Assembly (NCBI GenBank): GCA_028713915.1
Contig: JAQTNK010000001.1
Location: 1 to 64,000, forward strand
Source: Rhodocyclaceae bacterium
GTDB taxonomy: Bacteria > Pseudomonadota > Gammaproteobacteria > Burkholderiales > Rhodocyclaceae
Direction of reading: 5' to 3'
Length of the DNA stretch: 64,000 bases
Part shown: piece by piece, positions 42,503 through 51,844 of the stretch
How the letters are laid out: every line of letters begins with the position of its first letter
Position numbering within the stretch: position 1 is the first letter of the stretch
Program-made: the position numbers and the translations under genes
Notes under the pieces: model-generated
What the model saw: only the letters and a program-made list of their open reading frames with translations
Database searches by the model: none
Told to the model about the DNA's origin: nothing

Positions 42503-43356
42503 GGGTCCATTTCCGCGGGTAGCTCAACCGTGCCGAGGTCCGCTGCAGCCATGGCCGGAATGTTCGCCGGCTCCGGCAGCGCCGCCAGCAGCGGCTGCAA
42601 AGCCGGTGCCGCCGCGACCGCGACGGCGCCCCACTGCAGCAGTTCCAAGCGTCCGTCGGCATGCTCGACGATGGCCGTGCAGCTGTCGACCCAGTCGCCG
42701 CAGTTGATGTAGCTGACGCCGTCGACCTCGCGCATCGCGGCGCTGTGGATGTGGCCGCAGACGACGCCGTCAAGGCCGCGCTCGCGGGCGGCACGGATCA
42801 CCGAATCCTCGAAATCGAAAATGAAGCTGACCGCCGTCTTTACCTTGCGCTTGGCATAGCCGGCAAGCGACCAGTAGCCGGACAGGCCGAGCCGACGCCG
42901 CACCCACGACAACCAGCCGTTCATGCGCACCAGCAGATTGTAGGAAACGTCGCCGAGCACGGCGACCCAGCGATGGTAGCGCGTGACCTGATCGAATTCG
43001 TCGCCGTGCGTGACCAGCAGGCGGCGGCCGTCGGCGGTGGTATGCACGTATTCGAGGGCGATGCGGATCTCGCCGAACAAGGCGCCGACATGCTCGCGCA
43101 GCGCTTCGTCGTGGTTGCCCGGAATCAGGAAGACTTTTTCGCCATGCCGCGCACGCCGCAGCACCTTTTGCACCACGGTGTTCTGCGCCGGCGACCAGCT
43201 GATGCCCCGGCTCATGGCCCAAAAATCGACGATATCGCCGACCAGGAACAGATGGTCGGCCGTATGTTCGCGCAGGAAGTCGAGCAGCCGATCGGCCTGG
43301 CAGGCGCGCGTGCCGAGGTGAATGTCGGAGAGGAAGATCGAGCGAAAGTGCCGCAT
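42487..43356 (-). CDS. LpxH-like metallophosphoesterase
   Basis: 289 residues from MRHFRSIFLSDIHLGTR. The calcineurin-type metal ligands are clear: DIH in LSDIHLG, GD in LVGDIVDFW, GNHDEALR, LVTHGDEFD and GHIHSAAM. The family (COG2908) includes UDP-2,3-diacylglucosamine hydrolase; whether this paralogue acts in lipid A synthesis is not certain. The C-terminal ~45 residues are an extra Ala-rich tail. The 3' end overlaps dacB antisense by 16 nt. Confidence 0.82.
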   Translation of the reverse strand: MRHFRSIFLSDIHLGTRACQADRLLDFLREHTADHLFLVGDIVDFWAMSRGISWSPAQNTVVQKVLRRARHGEKVFLIPGNHDEALREHVGALFGEIRIALEYVHTTADGRRLLVTHGDEFDQVTRYHRWVAVLGDVSYNLLVRMNGWLSWVRRRLGLSGYWSLAGYAKRKVKTAVSFIFDFEDSVIRAARERGLDGVVCGHIHSAAMREVDGVSYINCGDWVDSCTAIVEHADGRLELLQWGAVAVAAAPALQPLLAALPEPANIPAMAAADLGTVELPAEMDPYLAS

Positions 43357-43631
43357 GGTCACCCTGGGATGTCCACAGAGGCTTGCGAGGGGGGCCGAAT
43401 CGATTTCATGGCTTGGCGCAGTGGTGCGATCGGCAGCCACTTTAGCCGCGCTAGATGACAGCCTCGTTACCTGCGGCGGCAGAGTTGGCAGGGCAAGGCC
43501 TGCCGGTTCGGCGGCCGTCGAACCGGCAGGCGTGCGCTTCGTGCGGCACGGCTGCGCCGGAAACGCCGCCGCCCGCCGGCCATGCTCATGGTATAGTGCA
43601 CCGTCATTACCCACCCACGATGGAGGCAAAC

Positions 43632-44399
43632 ATGCAACGCAAGAATGCCCGCTACGGCTGGATACCGGACCTGCCCGACCACCGCGACCATCTCTACGCC
43701 GCGCCGCCGCGCGTTCTCGCGGTGCTGCCGAAAAAGGTGGACCTGCGTCCGCATTGCCCGCCGGTTCTCGATCAGGGCCAGCTCGGCAGCTGCACGGCGA
43801 ATGCCATCGCCAACGCCTTTCGCTTCGACGAAATGAAGCAGAAAGTCGCCAAGCCGATGGCGCCCTCGCGCCTCTTCATCTATTACAACGAGCGCGCCAT
43901 GGAAGGCACGACCGGCAGCGATGCCGGCGCCCAGATCCGCGACGGCATCAAGTCCATCGTCAAACAAGGCGCCTGCCCCGAAACGGAATGGCCCTACGAC
44001 ATCGCCAAATTCGCCAAGAAGCCGCCGGCGAAGGCCTACAAGGACGCGCTCTTGCACCAGGCCCTGTCCTACCAGCGCATCACCCAGACGCTGGCGCAAA
44101 TGAAAGGCTGCCTCGCCGCCGGCTATCCGTTCGTCTTCGGCTTCAGCGTCTATGAAAGCTTCGAATCCCAAGCCGTCGCCACGACCGGCAAGATGCCGAT
44201 GCCGGCGACCGGCGAAAAATGCCTGGGCGGACATGCCGTCCTGGCGGTGGGCTACGACGACGCCAGCCAGAACGTCACCGTGATGAATTCCTGGTCTACC
44301 AACTGGGGCGACAAGGGCTACTTCTACATGCCCTATGCATACATCGGCACCAATACGCTCGCCGACGACTTCTGGACGCTGCGCGTAGTGGAGGAATGA
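43632..44399 (+). CDS. Papain-like (C1) cysteine peptidase
   Basis: 255 residues; GGAGG 5 nt upstream fixes the ATG at 43632. Papain catalytic residues are present: Cys in LDQGQLGSCTANAIANAF, His in KCLGGHAVLAVGYDD, Asn in VMNSWSTNWGDKGYFYMP; the oxyanion Gln is in DQGQLGS. The N-terminus (RYGWIPDLPDHRDH) matches bacterial C1-like members. No signal peptide is visible, so it would be cytosolic unless exported by another route. The target is unknown. Confidence 0.87.
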   Translation: MQRKNARYGWIPDLPDHRDHLYAAPPRVLAVLPKKVDLRPHCPPVLDQGQLGSCTANAIANAFRFDEMKQKVAKPMAPSRLFIYYNERAMEGTTGSDAGAQIRDGIKSIVKQGACPETEWPYDIAKFAKKPPAKAYKDALLHQALSYQRITQTLAQMKGCLAAGYPFVFGFSVYESFESQAVATTGKMPMPATGEKCLGGHAVLAVGYDDASQNVTVMNSWSTNWGDKGYFYMPYAYIGTNTLADDFWTLRVVEE

Positions 44400-44466
44400 T
44401 CGGCAACCGGCGCGGCACGGCCGCACGGCAGCGACGGGCGCCTGCGGGCGCGTCGCTCCGGCGCGG

Positions 44467-45930
44467 CTAGAGTCCCAACGCCTGCCACATGGCGTCGACG
44501 CGCCGCTTCACGTCCGCGTCCATGGCAATGGGCCGCCCCCATTCGCGGTTCGTCTCGCCCGGCCACTTGTTGGTGGCGTCGATGCCCATCTTGCTGCCGA
44601 GTCCCGCCGTCGGCGAAGCGAAGTCGAGGTAGTCGATCGGCGTGTGCTCGACGATCAAGGTGTCGCGCGCCGCGTCGACGCGCGTCGTCAGCGCCCAGAT
44701 CACTTCCTTCCAGTCGCGGATGTCCACGTCGTCGTCGGTGACGATGATGAGCTTGGTGTACATGAACTGGCGCAGGAAAGACCAGATGCCGAACATCACG
44801 CGCTTGGCGTGCCCCGGATACTGCTTCTTCATGCTCACCACCGCGAGCCGATACGAGCAGCCTTCCGGCGGCAGATAGAAATCGGCGATCTCCGGAAACT
44901 GCTTTTGCAGCAGCGGCACGAACACCTCGTTCAGCGCGACGCCCAACATCGCCGGCTCGTCCGGCGGCTTGCCCGTGTAGGTCGAGTGGTAAATCGGGTC
45001 GCGGCGCATCGTGATGCGCTCGACGGTGAAGACCGGGAACTCGGCGACCTCGTTGTAATAGCCGGTGTGATCGCCGAAAGGGCCTTCCGGCGCCGTTTCG
45101 TCGGCGGCGATGTAGCCTTCCAATACGATTTCGGCGGACGCCGGCACCTGCAAATCGGAACCCAGGCATTTCACCAGTTCCGTCTTCGCGCCGCGCAATA
45201 AGCCGGCGAACTGGTATTCGGACAGCGTATCCGGCACGGGAGTCACGGCGCCGAGTATGGTTGCCGGATCGGCACCGATGACGACGGCGACGGGGAAGGG
45301 CTGCCCGGCATGCTTTTCGCCATGCTCGCGGAAATCCAGCGCCCCGCCGCGATGGGCCAGCCAGCGCATGATGAGCTTGTTCGGACCGATGACCTGTTGC
45401 CGATAAATGCCGAGGTTCTGGCGCCGCTTGTTCGGCCCGCGCGTCACCACCAGCCCCCACGTCACCAGCGGCCCGACGTCGCCGGGCCAGCACGTCTGGA
45501 TCGGCAGGCGCGCGAGATCGACGTCCTTGCCCTCCCACACCACTTCCTGGCAAGGCGCCGAAGACACCACCTTGGGCGCCATGTTGAGCACTTGCTTGAG
45601 CACCGGCAGCTTGTCCCAGGCATCCTTGAGCCCTTGCGGCGGTTCCGGCTCCTTGAGGTAGGCCAGCAGCTTGCCGACTTCGCGCAAGCTCGCGACGTCC
45701 TCCTCGCCCATGCCGAGGGCGACGCGGCGCGCGCTGCCGAACAGATTGCCGAGCACCGGAATCGTGTGGCCTTTCGGCTTTTCGAACAGCACCGCCGGCC
45801 CGCCGGCGCGCAGCACGCGGTCGCAGATCTCGGTCATCTCCAGCTTCGGATCAACCTCGACGCCGACGCGCTTGAGTTCGCCGAGCGCTTCGAGCTGGCG
45901 CAGAAAATCCCGCAGGTCGTGATATTTCAT
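44467..45930 (-). CDS. ubiD: 3-octaprenyl-4-hydroxybenzoate carboxy-lyase
   Basis: Prenylated-FMN-dependent decarboxylase of ubiquinone synthesis, 487 residues from [20 protein letters not shown]. Other landmarks: [60 protein letters not shown] (here [20 protein letters not shown]), [18 protein letters not shown] and [12 protein letters not shown]. The ubiX partner is not visible in this window. Confidence 0.93.
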   Translation of the reverse strand: MKYHDLRDFLRQLEALGELKRVGVEVDPKLEMTEICDRVLRAGGPAVLFEKPKGHTIPVLGNLFGSARRVALGMGEEDVASLREVGKLLAYLKEPEPPQGLKDAWDKLPVLKQVLNMAPKVVSSAPCQEVVWEGKDVDLARLPIQTCWPGDVGPLVTWGLVVTRGPNKRRQNLGIYRQQVIGPNKLIMRWLAHRGGALDFREHGEKHAGQPFPVAVVIGADPATILGAVTPVPDTLSEYQFAGLLRGAKTELVKCLGSDLQVPASAEIVLEGYIAADETAPEGPFGDHTGYYNEVAEFPVFTVERITMRRDPIYHSTYTGKPPDEPAMLGVALNEVFVPLLQKQFPEIADFYLPPEGCSYRLAVVSMKKQYPGHAKRVMFGIWSFLRQFMYTKLIIVTDDDVDIRDWKEVIWALTTRVDAARDTLIVEHTPIDYLDFASPTAGLGSKMGIDATNKWPGETNREWGRPIAMDADVKRRVDAMWQALGL

Positions 45931-45993
45931 GTGTGCATGGCCCCCGCCGGCACGCCACGATGAAGTCATCCTGGCGGCGGAACGGCAGCCATT

Positions 45994-48561
45994 TTAGCGC
46001 CGAGTCCAGTCGGCGTTCTTCAGGTACGGCGCCGCGAACGCGCCGGACAGGTCGAGCACGGCATGTCGGCGCGTCGTCGCCGCGCTCAGGTTCACGTCGA
46101 AGCGACCCTGCAGGCTGCGATCGGCGGCGACATCGACACTGCCCCTGGCCGACATGGCGCCGGCATCGAGCCGAAGCTGGCGCAGATGGGCGCCGCCGTT
46201 TTCCATGGCGAGCGCGCCCTCGAGCCTGGCGAAGCGCGTGCGGCCGCCGCGGCCCGTATCCTTGAGCACGCTGCCCATGTCGATGCCGGCGAGAATGCCG
46301 CGTTGCACGACGAAGCTGCCGGCCAGACGCGGCGCCGCCGCCGGCTTGCCGGCCCCCGGCACGGGCACGGGCACGGGCAGGGCGAAAGTCGCCGCGCCCT
46401 CGAGCAAGCCGCCCTCGAACATGCCGGGAATCAACCGCGCCATGTCGATGTGTTTGGCGCTCGCCTCGCCCTCGAGCGTCATGGCGTCGCCGAAGCGCAG
46501 GCGCGCGCTGCCGCTGACGCTGCCGTCGTGCGTGCGGCCCTCGAACTGCGTCACCTGCAGCCCGGCGCGGTCTGCCGTGCCTTCGGCGCTGAAGCCCGCC
46601 AGTTCCGGCAGGTCCGCGAGAAACGGCAGCGCGAACCTTGTCGATGCGAGCGAGAACTTGACCGCCGCATCCGCGGGCGCAAGGTCGAGGGCCAGGTCCG
46701 TGCCGGCCAAGCCGACCTGCAGGCGACGCCAGTTGCCATCGGCGCCGACCTCGGCGCTGGCATCGAAGGGCGGCAGGCGGAAGGCCTTCGATTGCAGCAC
46801 GGCGCCGTGCGCTTCGAGGCGCGTGGCGCCGAAGCCGCCCCCGCGCGCCCTGCCCAGCAGCAGCCAGCCGAGTCCCTCCTCGGTCAGCACCGGCGCCTCG
46901 ATCTCGATGACCGAGAATGCCGCCTCGTCGCGCAGCAGCGCCCCGACCTCGCCGATCGCCCGGATGCGCCGCGCCTGAATCTGTCCGGCATCGCCGATGG
47001 TCACGCCTTCGAGGCTCCAGTGCGGGCGCAGCAGCAGCGACAAGTGCACCGCCCTGATTTTCACCGGCTGGTGAAATTGTGCGGCGGCGATCTTCTCGAA
47101 GCGTGCAACCTGGCTGTCGAAGGACATCAGCTGGAGCAAAGCGAGGCCGCCGACCAGCAGGATGAGGGAAGCGAACGCGAGCGGCCGACCCCAGCGCAGC
47201 GGCCGACGATAGGGCGTCGGCGCGGCGGCGGCGACGCGAACCTCGCGTGCCGGACGCTCGCGGCGCAGCGTTTCGGCATGCAGCGCGGCGGCATGCTCGG
47301 CAGCCTCGCGCTCTTGGCGCTCCTGTTCGGCGCGCAGCGCAAGGGCCGCAGTTTCCTGCCGCACCTGGGCGGCGGCCTCGCTCCGGGCTGCCTCGCCAGC
47401 CTCGCGCAGGAGCGCTTCGGCGTCCTTGTGCCACGCGCATTCGTCAGCCTCCTTGCGCGTGTGTGCCGCTGCGGCGCGACGGATATGCTCCCGCGCCGCG
47501 CTCAGCGCACTTGCCTCGGCTTCGCGTCTGGCCTGCTCTTCCGCCTCGCGCTTTGCCTGTGCCGCAGCTTCCTGACGAATCCGCTCTTCCGCCTCGCGTG
47601 CAGCCTGTTCTGCCGCTTCGCGGTGCGCCTGCGCCTCGGCCTCGCGCCGGGCGCGTTCTTCCGCTTTGCGCCTTGCCTGCGCCGCAGCTTCCCGACGATC
47701 CCGTTCTTTGGCCTCTTGCGCCGCCCGCTCTTCCGCTTCGCGGCGGGCCCGCGCCTCAGCTGCGACCCGCGCCGCCGCCAGCCGCGCCTGCTCTTCGGCA
47801 GCATGCTGCGCCAGTTGCTCGGCTTCGCGGCGGCTGCGCGCTTCGGCTTCGCGCCGGGTGCGCTCGATGGCCGCATTCCGCGCGGCTTCTTCCGCGGCAC
47901 GCTGGGCGCGCTCCTGCGCTTCCCGCGCCGCGCGTTCTTCGGCTGCGCGCCGAGCCCGGTCCTCCGCCTCGCGCTTGCGGCGGGCGGCCGCATCGCGTCG
48001 CGCCTGTGCCTCGGCTTCAAGACGCTGCCGTTCTTCGGTTGCGCGCTTGGCTTGCGCTGCCGCCGCCTTGCGCGCCGCAATTTCCGCCTTGTCCACCTCG
48101 CGCCGCGCCGTTTCCTCGGCTTCCCGCGCCGCGCGCGCTGCGGCCTCGCGCTGCGCTTGCTTGTCGGCTTCGCGCCGCGCGCGCTCCTCGCTGCGTCGCC
48201 TGGCGCGTTCCGCCGCCCAACGCTGGGCGGTTTCTTCGGCCTTGCGGCGCGCGTCCGCCCTGGCGTCGCGCGGCGCATCCGCGGCATGGCCGTAGACGGT
48301 GAAGTCGAGATCGCGTGCGTCGCTCGCGCCTGGCGGCGCCAGCATGGCTTCCTGGATGTAGCCTTCGGCCGCGAGGCGTTCCAGCGTCCGATCGAAAGCC
48401 GACGCGGACGGCCGCCCAAGCCGCTCGGCGAGGTCGTCAGGCGTGGATCGGCCGTCCACCGCATGGAGCAGCGCCTTCAAGTCGCGGGCGAGAAAATGCG
48501 TCGCGCCGGACGCTTCGCGCATGCCCTTCGCCGTCTTGGTGACTATCCCTTTCCTGTTCAT
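45994..48561 (-). CDS. AsmA-like protein with winged-helix-like N-terminus and long charged helix
   Basis: 855 residues in three parts. Residues ~1-95 resemble a small winged-helix-like domain (ARDLKALLHAVDGRSTPDDL, LERLAAEGYIQEAM). Residues ~100-435 are almost entirely Ala/Arg/Glu, with repeated RREAEE-type heptads, predicted as one continuous helix or coiled coil. A transmembrane helix (about 456-475, PLAFASLILLVGGLALLQLM) leads to an AsmA-like C-terminus (VARFEKIAAAQFHQPVKIRA, LRPHWSLEGVTIGDAGQI). AsmA domains are bridge-like lipid-handling modules. The N-terminus should be cytoplasmic and the AsmA part periplasmic. Coding is convincing, role unknown. Confidence 0.8.
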   Translation of the reverse strand: MNRKGIVTKTAKGMREASGATHFLARDLKALLHAVDGRSTPDDLAERLGRPSASAFDRTLERLAAEGYIQEAMLAPPGASDARDLDFTVYGHAADAPRDARADARRKAEETAQRWAAERARRRSEERARREADKQAQREAAARAAREAEETARREVDKAEIAARKAAAAQAKRATEERQRLEAEAQARRDAAARRKREAEDRARRAAEERAAREAQERAQRAAEEAARNAAIERTRREAEARSRREAEQLAQHAAEEQARLAAARVAAEARARREAEERAAQEAKERDRREAAAQARRKAEERARREAEAQAHREAAEQAAREAEERIRQEAAAQAKREAEEQARREAEASALSAAREHIRRAAAAHTRKEADECAWHKDAEALLREAGEAARSEAAAQVRQETAALALRAEQERQEREAAEHAAALHAETLRRERPAREVRVAAAAPTPYRRPLRWGRPLAFASLILLVGGLALLQLMSFDSQVARFEKIAAAQFHQPVKIRAVHLSLLLRPHWSLEGVTIGDAGQIQARRIRAIGEVGALLRDEAAFSVIEIEAPVLTEEGLGWLLLGRARGGGFGATRLEAHGAVLQSKAFRLPPFDASAEVGADGNWRRLQVGLAGTDLALDLAPADAAVKFSLASTRFALPFLADLPELAGFSAEGTADRAGLQVTQFEGRTHDGSVSGSARLRFGDAMTLEGEASAKHIDMARLIPGMFEGGLLEGAATFALPVPVPVPGAGKPAAAPRLAGSFVVQRGILAGIDMGSVLKDTGRGGRTRFARLEGALAMENGGAHLRQLRLDAGAMSARGSVDVAADRSLQGRFDVNLSAATTRRHAVLDLSGAFAAPYLKNADWTRR

Positions 48562-48641
48562 CGGTCCTGGCCTGCCGCATGCGGCATTGACGTCCGCTGG
48601 CGCGGATGCCCAATTAACCGCTGCGGCCGGTCAGAGCGTCA

Positions 48642-48663
48642 ATTGTCGCCGCGCGGCGACAAT
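48642..48663. repeat. Perfect 22-bp palindrome
   Basis: ATTGTCGCCGC / GCGGCGACAAT with no loop, in the 120-nt gap between the AsmA-like gene and bioD. Flanks lack T-runs, so it may be a regulator site or a degenerate terminator downstream of bioD. Confidence 0.5.
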
Positions 48664-48681
48664 GGATTCAGGACAAGCGGA

Positions 48682-49359
48682 TCAACGTGGCGGCGCGCCG
48701 AGGCTGGCGGCAAGACGTTCCAGGCCGGCCGCGTCGTCGCGGCCGAGGGCGAACATGGCAATGCCGTCGAGGTGCGGCGCCAGCGACGCCTGCGTGTCGT
48801 CCAGGCTCACCCCGCCGATGCTTTCGTTGAGCACCAGGGCGACGGGGCGCACATCGACTTCGCGCAGCGCCGCCAGCGCGCAGAGCGCATCGCTGATGGC
48901 GCCGAGGTAGGTTCCCGCCACCAGCAGCACCGGCAGATCGAGCGCCACTATCCAGTCGCGCACCGTATGGTTGGCGTCGAGCGGCACCATGACGCCGCCG
49001 ATGCCTTCGACCAGCGCGGCGCCCTCGCTGCGCAGGACTTCCCTGCGGCACCAGGCGACGAGGTCGTCGAAGTCCAGGGCACGGCCCTCCGCGGCCGCGG
49101 CGCGATCGGGCGACAGCGGCGCGGCGAAGCGCCAGGGCGAAATCGCCGCGATGTTCTCCGGCGTCGCCGCATAGCCGCAAGCGGCCAGCAAGCGGCCGGC
49201 GTCGGACTGTTCCGCGGCTGCCGCGTCGTAGCCGCTCATCACCGGCTTGAGCGCGCGAACGCGCCGGCCGTGCGCGCGCCAGACCCGCGCCAGGCCTTCT
49301 GCGACAAAGGTTTTGCCGGCGTCGGTGGCGGTCGCAGTGATAAAATAAGAGCTTTCCAT
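48682..49359 (-). CDS. bioD: Dethiobiotin synthetase
   Basis: 225 residues from MESSYFITATATDAGKTFVA. The Walker A-type loop TATATDAGKTFVAEGLARVW, KPVMSGYD, ALVEGIGGVMVPLDAN and LVAGTYLGAISDALCALAAL define the family. It closes the ureido ring in biotin synthesis. Encoded divergently from bioA with only 33 nt between the start codons, so the promoters must overlap the genes or each other. Confidence 0.94.
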   Translation of the reverse strand: MESSYFITATATDAGKTFVAEGLARVWRAHGRRVRALKPVMSGYDAAAAEQSDAGRLLAACGYAATPENIAAISPWRFAAPLSPDRAAAAEGRALDFDDLVAWCRREVLRSEGAALVEGIGGVMVPLDANHTVRDWIVALDLPVLLVAGTYLGAISDALCALAALREVDVRPVALVLNESIGGVSLDDTQASLAPHLDGIAMFALGRDDAAGLERLAASLGAPPR

Positions 49360-49374
49360 CGCGCCGGCATTGTA
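49341..49374. promoter_or_regulatory. bioD/bioA divergent promoter area
   Basis: TAAAAT (49341-49346, plus strand) and TACAAT (complement of 49369-49374, minus strand) are candidate -10 boxes for bioA and bioD. No clear -35 elements or BirA operator dyad could be recognised, so this is weakly supported. Confidence 0.3.
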
Positions 49375-49392
49375 GCCTTCCCAGCCCCTCCC

Positions 49393-50697
49393 ATGGCCGA
49401 GCCTCCGAACTGGCTGAACCTCGATCACGTCTGGCTGCCCTACGCGCAAATGGCCGCCGCGCCGCAGCCGCTGCCGGTCGTGTCGGCTGCCGGCGTGCGC
49501 CTGAAGCTCGCCGACGGACGCGAACTCATCGACGGCATTTCATCGTGGTGGACGGCGTGTCATGGCTACGGCCATCCGCACATCGTCGCCGCCGTGCAAC
49601 AGCAGGCGGCGCAGCTTTCCCACGTGATGTTCGCCGGCCTCGCCCACGCGCCGGCCTACACGCTGGCGGCACGGCTCGCCGCCAAACTGCCGGGCGACCT
49701 CGATCACGTCTTCTTTTCCGAGTCCGGCTCGGTGGCCGTGGAGATCGCGCTGAAGATGGCGCTGCAGTACTGGCGCAACCGCGGCGAACCCGCGCGGCGC
49801 AAAATCCTCGCCTTCCGCCACGGCTACCACGGCGACACTTTCATGGCGATGGCGGTCACCGACCCGGCGGTCGGCATGCACGACGCCTTTCGCGGCATCG
49901 TGCCGCCGGCGCTGCTGGCCGAACTGCCGCGCGACGCGGCGACGAGCGCGGCGCTCGACGCCTTGCTGGAACGCGAAGCGCCGCAGCTCGCCGCCGTCAT
50001 CATCGAGCCGCTGGTGCAGGGCGCCGGCGGCCTGCGCCTGCACGACGCCGCCACGCTGGCGCGCGTACGCGCCGCCTGCGACCGCCACCATCTGCTGCTG
50101 ATCGCCGACGAGATCATGACCGGCTTCGGCCGTACCGGCACGCTGTTCGCCTGCGAGCAGGCCGGCATCGTGCCCGACATCGTCTGCCTGTCGAAAGCGC
50201 TCACCGCGGGCACGCTGCCGCTGGCTGCCAGCGTCGCGCGCCGGCACGTGTTTGCCGCCTTCCTCGGCACCGAATTCGAGCGCGCGCTGATGCACGGCCC
50301 CACGTTCATGGCCAATGCGCTCGCCTGCGCCGCAGCGAACGCTTCGCTCGACCTCTTCGACGCCGAGCCGCGGCTGGCCCAGGTCGCCGCCATCGAAGCG
50401 CAGCTGGCGCGCGAACTCGAGCCCTGCCGCGCGCTGCCGGGCGTGGTCGACGTGCGCGTCAAGGGCGCCATCGGCGTCGTCGAGCTGGCGACCCCGGCCG
50501 CAGGGCTGCGCGCCGACTTCATCGAGCGCGGCGTCTGGCTGCGGCCTTTTGGCAATATCGTCTATGTCATGCCACCCTTCGTCATCGAACCGGCCGACCT
50601 GGCGACGCTGACGGCGGCGATTTGCGAAGTCGTTGCGGCGCGGTCGCGCCACGCGACGCACGAGCCTCACGGACGGGACGCGCACGATGTGGTATGA
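49393..50697 (+). CDS. bioA: Adenosylmethionine-8-amino-7-oxononanoate aminotransferase
   Basis: PLP-dependent DAPA synthase of biotin synthesis, 434 residues. Landmarks: WLNLDHVWLPYAQM, DGISSWWTACHGYGHPHIV, FFSESGSVAVEIALKMALQY, LLIADEIMTGFGRTGTLFAC and the PLP-lysine context CLSKALTAGTLPLAA. It overlaps bioF by 11 nt. Confidence 0.95.
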   Translation: MAEPPNWLNLDHVWLPYAQMAAAPQPLPVVSAAGVRLKLADGRELIDGISSWWTACHGYGHPHIVAAVQQQAAQLSHVMFAGLAHAPAYTLAARLAAKLPGDLDHVFFSESGSVAVEIALKMALQYWRNRGEPARRKILAFRHGYHGDTFMAMAVTDPAVGMHDAFRGIVPPALLAELPRDAATSAALDALLEREAPQLAAVIIEPLVQGAGGLRLHDAATLARVRAACDRHHLLLIADEIMTGFGRTGTLFACEQAGIVPDIVCLSKALTAGTLPLAASVARRHVFAAFLGTEFERALMHGPTFMANALACAAANASLDLFDAEPRLAQVAAIEAQLARELEPCRALPGVVDVRVKGAIGVVELATPAAGLRADFIERGVWLRPFGNIVYVMPPFVIEPADLATLTAAICEVVAARSRHATHEPHGRDAHDVV

Positions 50698-51844
50698 CGA
50701 CGCCATCGACGCGGCACTGGCCGGCGTCGACGCCGCGCGGCGCCGCCGCCGCATGCGCGCGGTCGCCATTCCCGGCGCGCTGCTCACGCTCGCCGACGGC
50801 CGCCGCCTGATCGATGCCTCCTCCAACGATTACCTCGGCCTGTCGCAGCATCCGGCCTTGAAGGCCCGCGCCATCGAATGGGTGCAACGCTTCGGCGCCG
50901 GCGCGCGCGGCGCGCGGCTGGTCACCGGCACGCTCGAAGCCGTGCTGGAACTCGAAGCGCGCCTGGCCGCCTTCAAGGGCAAGGAGGCGGCGCTGATATT
51001 CAACGCCGGCTACCAGGCCAACGCCGCCGTGCTGCCCGCGCTGTTCGAGCTCGCCGGCGGGCGCGAGGCGCTGGTGTTCACGGACCGCCTCAACCACGCC
51101 AGCCTGCATGCCGGCTGCGCCGCGGCCGCTGTCAAGGAAATCCGCTTTCGCCACAACGACCTCGCCCATCTCGACGAACTGCTGGCGCGGCAGGCCGGCG
51201 GCAGGCCGTGCTTCATCGTCACCGAATCCGTCTTCAGCATGGACGGCGACCGCGCCGACGTCGCGGCGCTCGCCGATCTCGCGGACCGCCACAACGCCCT
51301 GCTCTATCTCGACGAAGCCCACGCCACGGGCGTGCTGGGTCCGCGCGGATGCGGGCTCGGCAGCGCTGCGCAGAATGCCGTCGTCATGGGCACGCTGGGC
51401 AAGTCTTTCGGCAGCGCCGGCGCTTATATCGCCGCCTCGAAGCCGCTCATCGACTACCTGGTCAACCGCTGCGCCGGCTTCATCTACTCGACCGCTCCCG
51501 CGCCCGCCGCCTGCGGGGCGGTGGACGCGGCGCTCGACTTGATCCCGGCGATGGACGCCGAACGTACCTTGCTTGCCGAGCGCGGCGAACGTTTGCGGCA
51601 GCGGCTCGCCGAGTTCGGCATAGCCACGCTCGCCTCGACGACGCAGATCGTGCCGGCCGTGCTCGGCAGCGAAGCGCAAGCGCTCGCCGCGCAGCAGCGC
51701 CTGGAAGAGCGCGGCGTGCTCGCCGTCGCCATCCGCCCGCCGACGGTGCCGGAAGGCGCCAGCCGCCTGCGCTTCTCGCTGTCGTCGGCGCATTCCGCGG
51801 CCGATTTCGACACCCTGCTCGCCGCCGTCGCCACGCTCGCATGA
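50687..51844 (+). CDS. bioF: 8-amino-7-oxononanoate synthase
   Basis: PLP enzyme condensing pimeloyl-thioester with alanine, 385 residues from MWYDDAIDAAL. Family motifs: IDASSNDYLGLSQHP, GAGARGARLVTGTLEAVLEL, NAGYQANAAVLPALFEL, LLYLDEAHATGVLGPRGCG and the lysine in VVMGTLGKSFGSAGAYI. It overlaps bioA by 11 nt and bioH by 4 nt. Confidence 0.95.
   Translation: MWYDDAIDAALAGVDAARRRRRMRAVAIPGALLTLADGRRLIDASSNDYLGLSQHPALKARAIEWVQRFGAGARGARLVTGTLEAVLELEARLAAFKGKEAALIFNAGYQANAAVLPALFELAGGREALVFTDRLNHASLHAGCAAAAVKEIRFRHNDLAHLDELLARQAGGRPCFIVTESVFSMDGDRADVAALADLADRHNALLYLDEAHATGVLGPRGCGLGSAAQNAVVMGTLGKSFGSAGAYIAASKPLIDYLVNRCAGFIYSTAPAPAACGAVDAALDLIPAMDAERTLLAERGERLRQRLAEFGIATLASTTQIVPAVLGSEAQALAAQQRLEERGVLAVAIRPPTVPEGASRLRFSLSSAHSAADFDTLLAAVATLA

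Noticed and set aside
46063..49392. Very long plus-strand open frame leading into bioA
   Set aside because: It is the complement of the AsmA-like and bioD genes; only the part from 49393 is bioA-like.
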